From contig CAUYLG010048155.1 of NCBI GenBank assembly GCA_963573385.1, forward strand, positions 1 to 64,000: a DNA stretch of 64,000 bases. The letters are read 5' to 3'. Made by a program: the position numbers and the translations under genes. Below, in pieces: positions 62,340-64,000 of this stretch. Within the stretch, counting starts at the first letter, position 1. Each line of letters opens with the position of its first letter. The stretch is from Cacajao melanocephalus (lineage: Eukaryota; Chordata; Mammalia; Primates; Pitheciidae). The notes under the pieces are model-generated. The model searched no databases. It was not told the DNA's origin and saw only the letters and a program-made list of their open reading frames with translations.

Positions 62340-64000
62340 CCCCTGATCCCAGAAGGATCATTGTGCCCTTTCTCATGTTACTGTAGAGAATCTGGCAGGA
62401 ACACACAGACAACTGGGTGGTCATTGAGTTGTCCCACTGCTAATAAGTTTTCTCCATCAAATATTTACAGTAACTTAAAAATAATGGAAGTAATCTCATT
62501 AAATGAGCTTGTATCTCCTTTATTATTAACATATTTGCATATTTAAACAAAATATATCAAACACACCCAGTGTTTATATGCAGAAGTGGGTATTTCAATA
62601 ATTCATATTAAAATTTTCTGGTAAATCTAAAAAACATAATTTACAACAACTTGCTCCAAAACTCTTTTAGTTGGTAACATACTATTTATTCAAAAACAAG
62701 AACTATTAATGACATTAAAATGCTAGTTTACCATGAGTGATTATTTCCTGGGTGATTTATTTTTATTTTAAAATATCATAATCCGAAGTAGATCTTCATT
62801 TAGTTGGGAACTAAATTATTTAGGCTATAACATACATTTGTGCCACATTTCCTCTGATTAATTAAGCTTTCTTTGCTATGTAAACACATGTAGACTGGCG
62901 ATACTTTTGGTGATGAGTTGTGTGGCAAACTTTTATAGGGACTGTGTGACTAACTTTTATAGGGACTGTGTGACTTTTGGAAAGTAATAGGTCCTAATGT
63001 GTACACTGGTAGTTTTGTTGAAAACCAAAAAAGTGACATTTCTTTTCTTTTCCTTTCATATAAATTATTTAAAATGTTGAAATCTAAGAATTGTAGCTGG
63101 CAGTGGCCTGGTAATCATTTTGTCCGGTGAATTGTTAAATGGTAACCAGGCATGAATGAGTGTTCTTAAAATATGTCCTAGGGCCACATTGTTCAACCGT
63201 TTTTGCTCTAAGAGCTACTGTTTAGCAAAAACACGTGGCATTCCCAAAGACCCACAGAGACCAGATGGCATTTCGGAATTAAATCCAGATCTTTCCATAA
63301 AGTGAACCTAATGGAACCTTGATCCATGAAAGTTCATTATTCCTAAGCAGACCTTTGCCTTTTAAAGTGAATCTAGGAGAAGGTTAAAGCTAGAATGGGG
63401 GATACGGCTTGAAGTAGAACAAAATGTCCTCTAATTAGGATTCAACTATAGAGGCCTCTTTGTCTCCTATTCAGCTAGTTATATTTGAGTGTGGTATTTT
63501 GCTTCAACAATAGCCTCCCTTTAGGCATCTCCAAGAAGCAAGAACTTAAAAAGAACCTTGGTTTCTTTCAGAAAACCTCTAAAGTGATAGATGTTTTTCT
63601 TCTACTTTTCCATTTTGAAACCCCAACCATTGGACAAAAATGTTTTAAAGGCTCCACATATTGCCTTCTTACAATTGATATTATCAACATTCACTGTGTT
63701 TCTACAGATCTACATTGTTATAGATTTCTTATTTGAAATATAATTTTTGAAAAGGCATTCTAATGACAAAATTGGAAACGAAATATCTGGATTATCTCAG
63801 GACAAATTACTCACTTTCATTTACAACAGCTTATTAAAGTATTTTAGTAAGTTTGTTGTGTTACTTAACTTTTTTTTTTTACAGATTAAGACTTCTATTT
63901 TTATCTTGACATTTTTATCTTATGTTATATTTGGACTATAAACCCATTAGTAAAAATTTATTTTTTCTCCTTATTTTCCAAGGATTACTAGCATTTATTT
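62340..64000. other. Unique AT-rich sequence to window end
   Basis: No exon or interspersed repeat was recognised, apart from the 24-bp tandem duplication at 62928-62975. Confidence 0.45.
62928..62975. repeat. Perfect 24-bp tandem duplication
   Basis: 62928-62951 and 62952-62975 are identical ('aacttttatagggactgtgt' plus 'gact'). Perfect identity suggests a recent slippage or duplication event. Confidence 0.95.

Overview
This window looks like primate, most likely human, genomic DNA. It is AT-rich and intron-dense. It contains several Alu elements of different ages, old mammalian repeats (L2, MIR, CR1/L3-like LINE), DNA transposons (Tigger/MER2, MER1 and other hAT-Charlie types), ERVL/MaLR-type LTRs and CA/CT/TG microsatellites. 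There is no operon-like layout, and no prokaryotic or CRISPR feature. Almost all open frames of 60-180 codons are chance frames or lie inside repeats.

The only well-supported protein-coding sequence is a 3'-terminal exon on the + strand at 59053-59315. It follows a good splice acceptor, encodes 87 complete codons ending in a TAA stop, and is followed by a short 3' UTR with poly(A) signals at 59443 and 60279. The gene is not recognised by name. Its C-terminus (EVEALLARLRAL) resembles an ESCRT-III type MIT-interacting motif. A second exon-like segment at 2264-2346 has a strong pyrimidine tract and a GTAAGT donor, and could be an upstream exon. Its phase does not fit a direct join to the last exon, so at least one more exon would be needed if both are real. 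Most of the window is therefore probably intron.

Layout. 1-7 kb: mostly unique sequence with a MIR, a foldback repeat and a compound microsatellite. 7-9.4 kb: a Tigger element split by an Alu, and a small hairpin. 9.4-9.9 kb: an antisense LTR-like block. 11-19 kb: repeat-dense (MIR, Alus, a long antisense L2 carrying a nested MER1, and another antisense L2 carrying a nested Alu). 20-24 kb: two Tigger-family elements, an old L1 5' part and a hAT element. 25-28 kb: L2 fragments. 28-33 kb: conspicuously repeat-poor. 33-45 kb: sparse L2/MIR. 44-56 kb: Alus, hAT, CR1/L3-like, L2, MIR and an antisense LTR. 57-59 kb: a local direct duplication just upstream of the last exon. 59-60.3 kb: the gene end. 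60.8-64 kb: an exon-like GC-rich segment, two LTRs separated by a microsatellite, then unique AT-rich DNA.

Repeat family names come from recall of consensus sequences, not from a database search. Repeat edges are approximate, typically within 10-40 bases.
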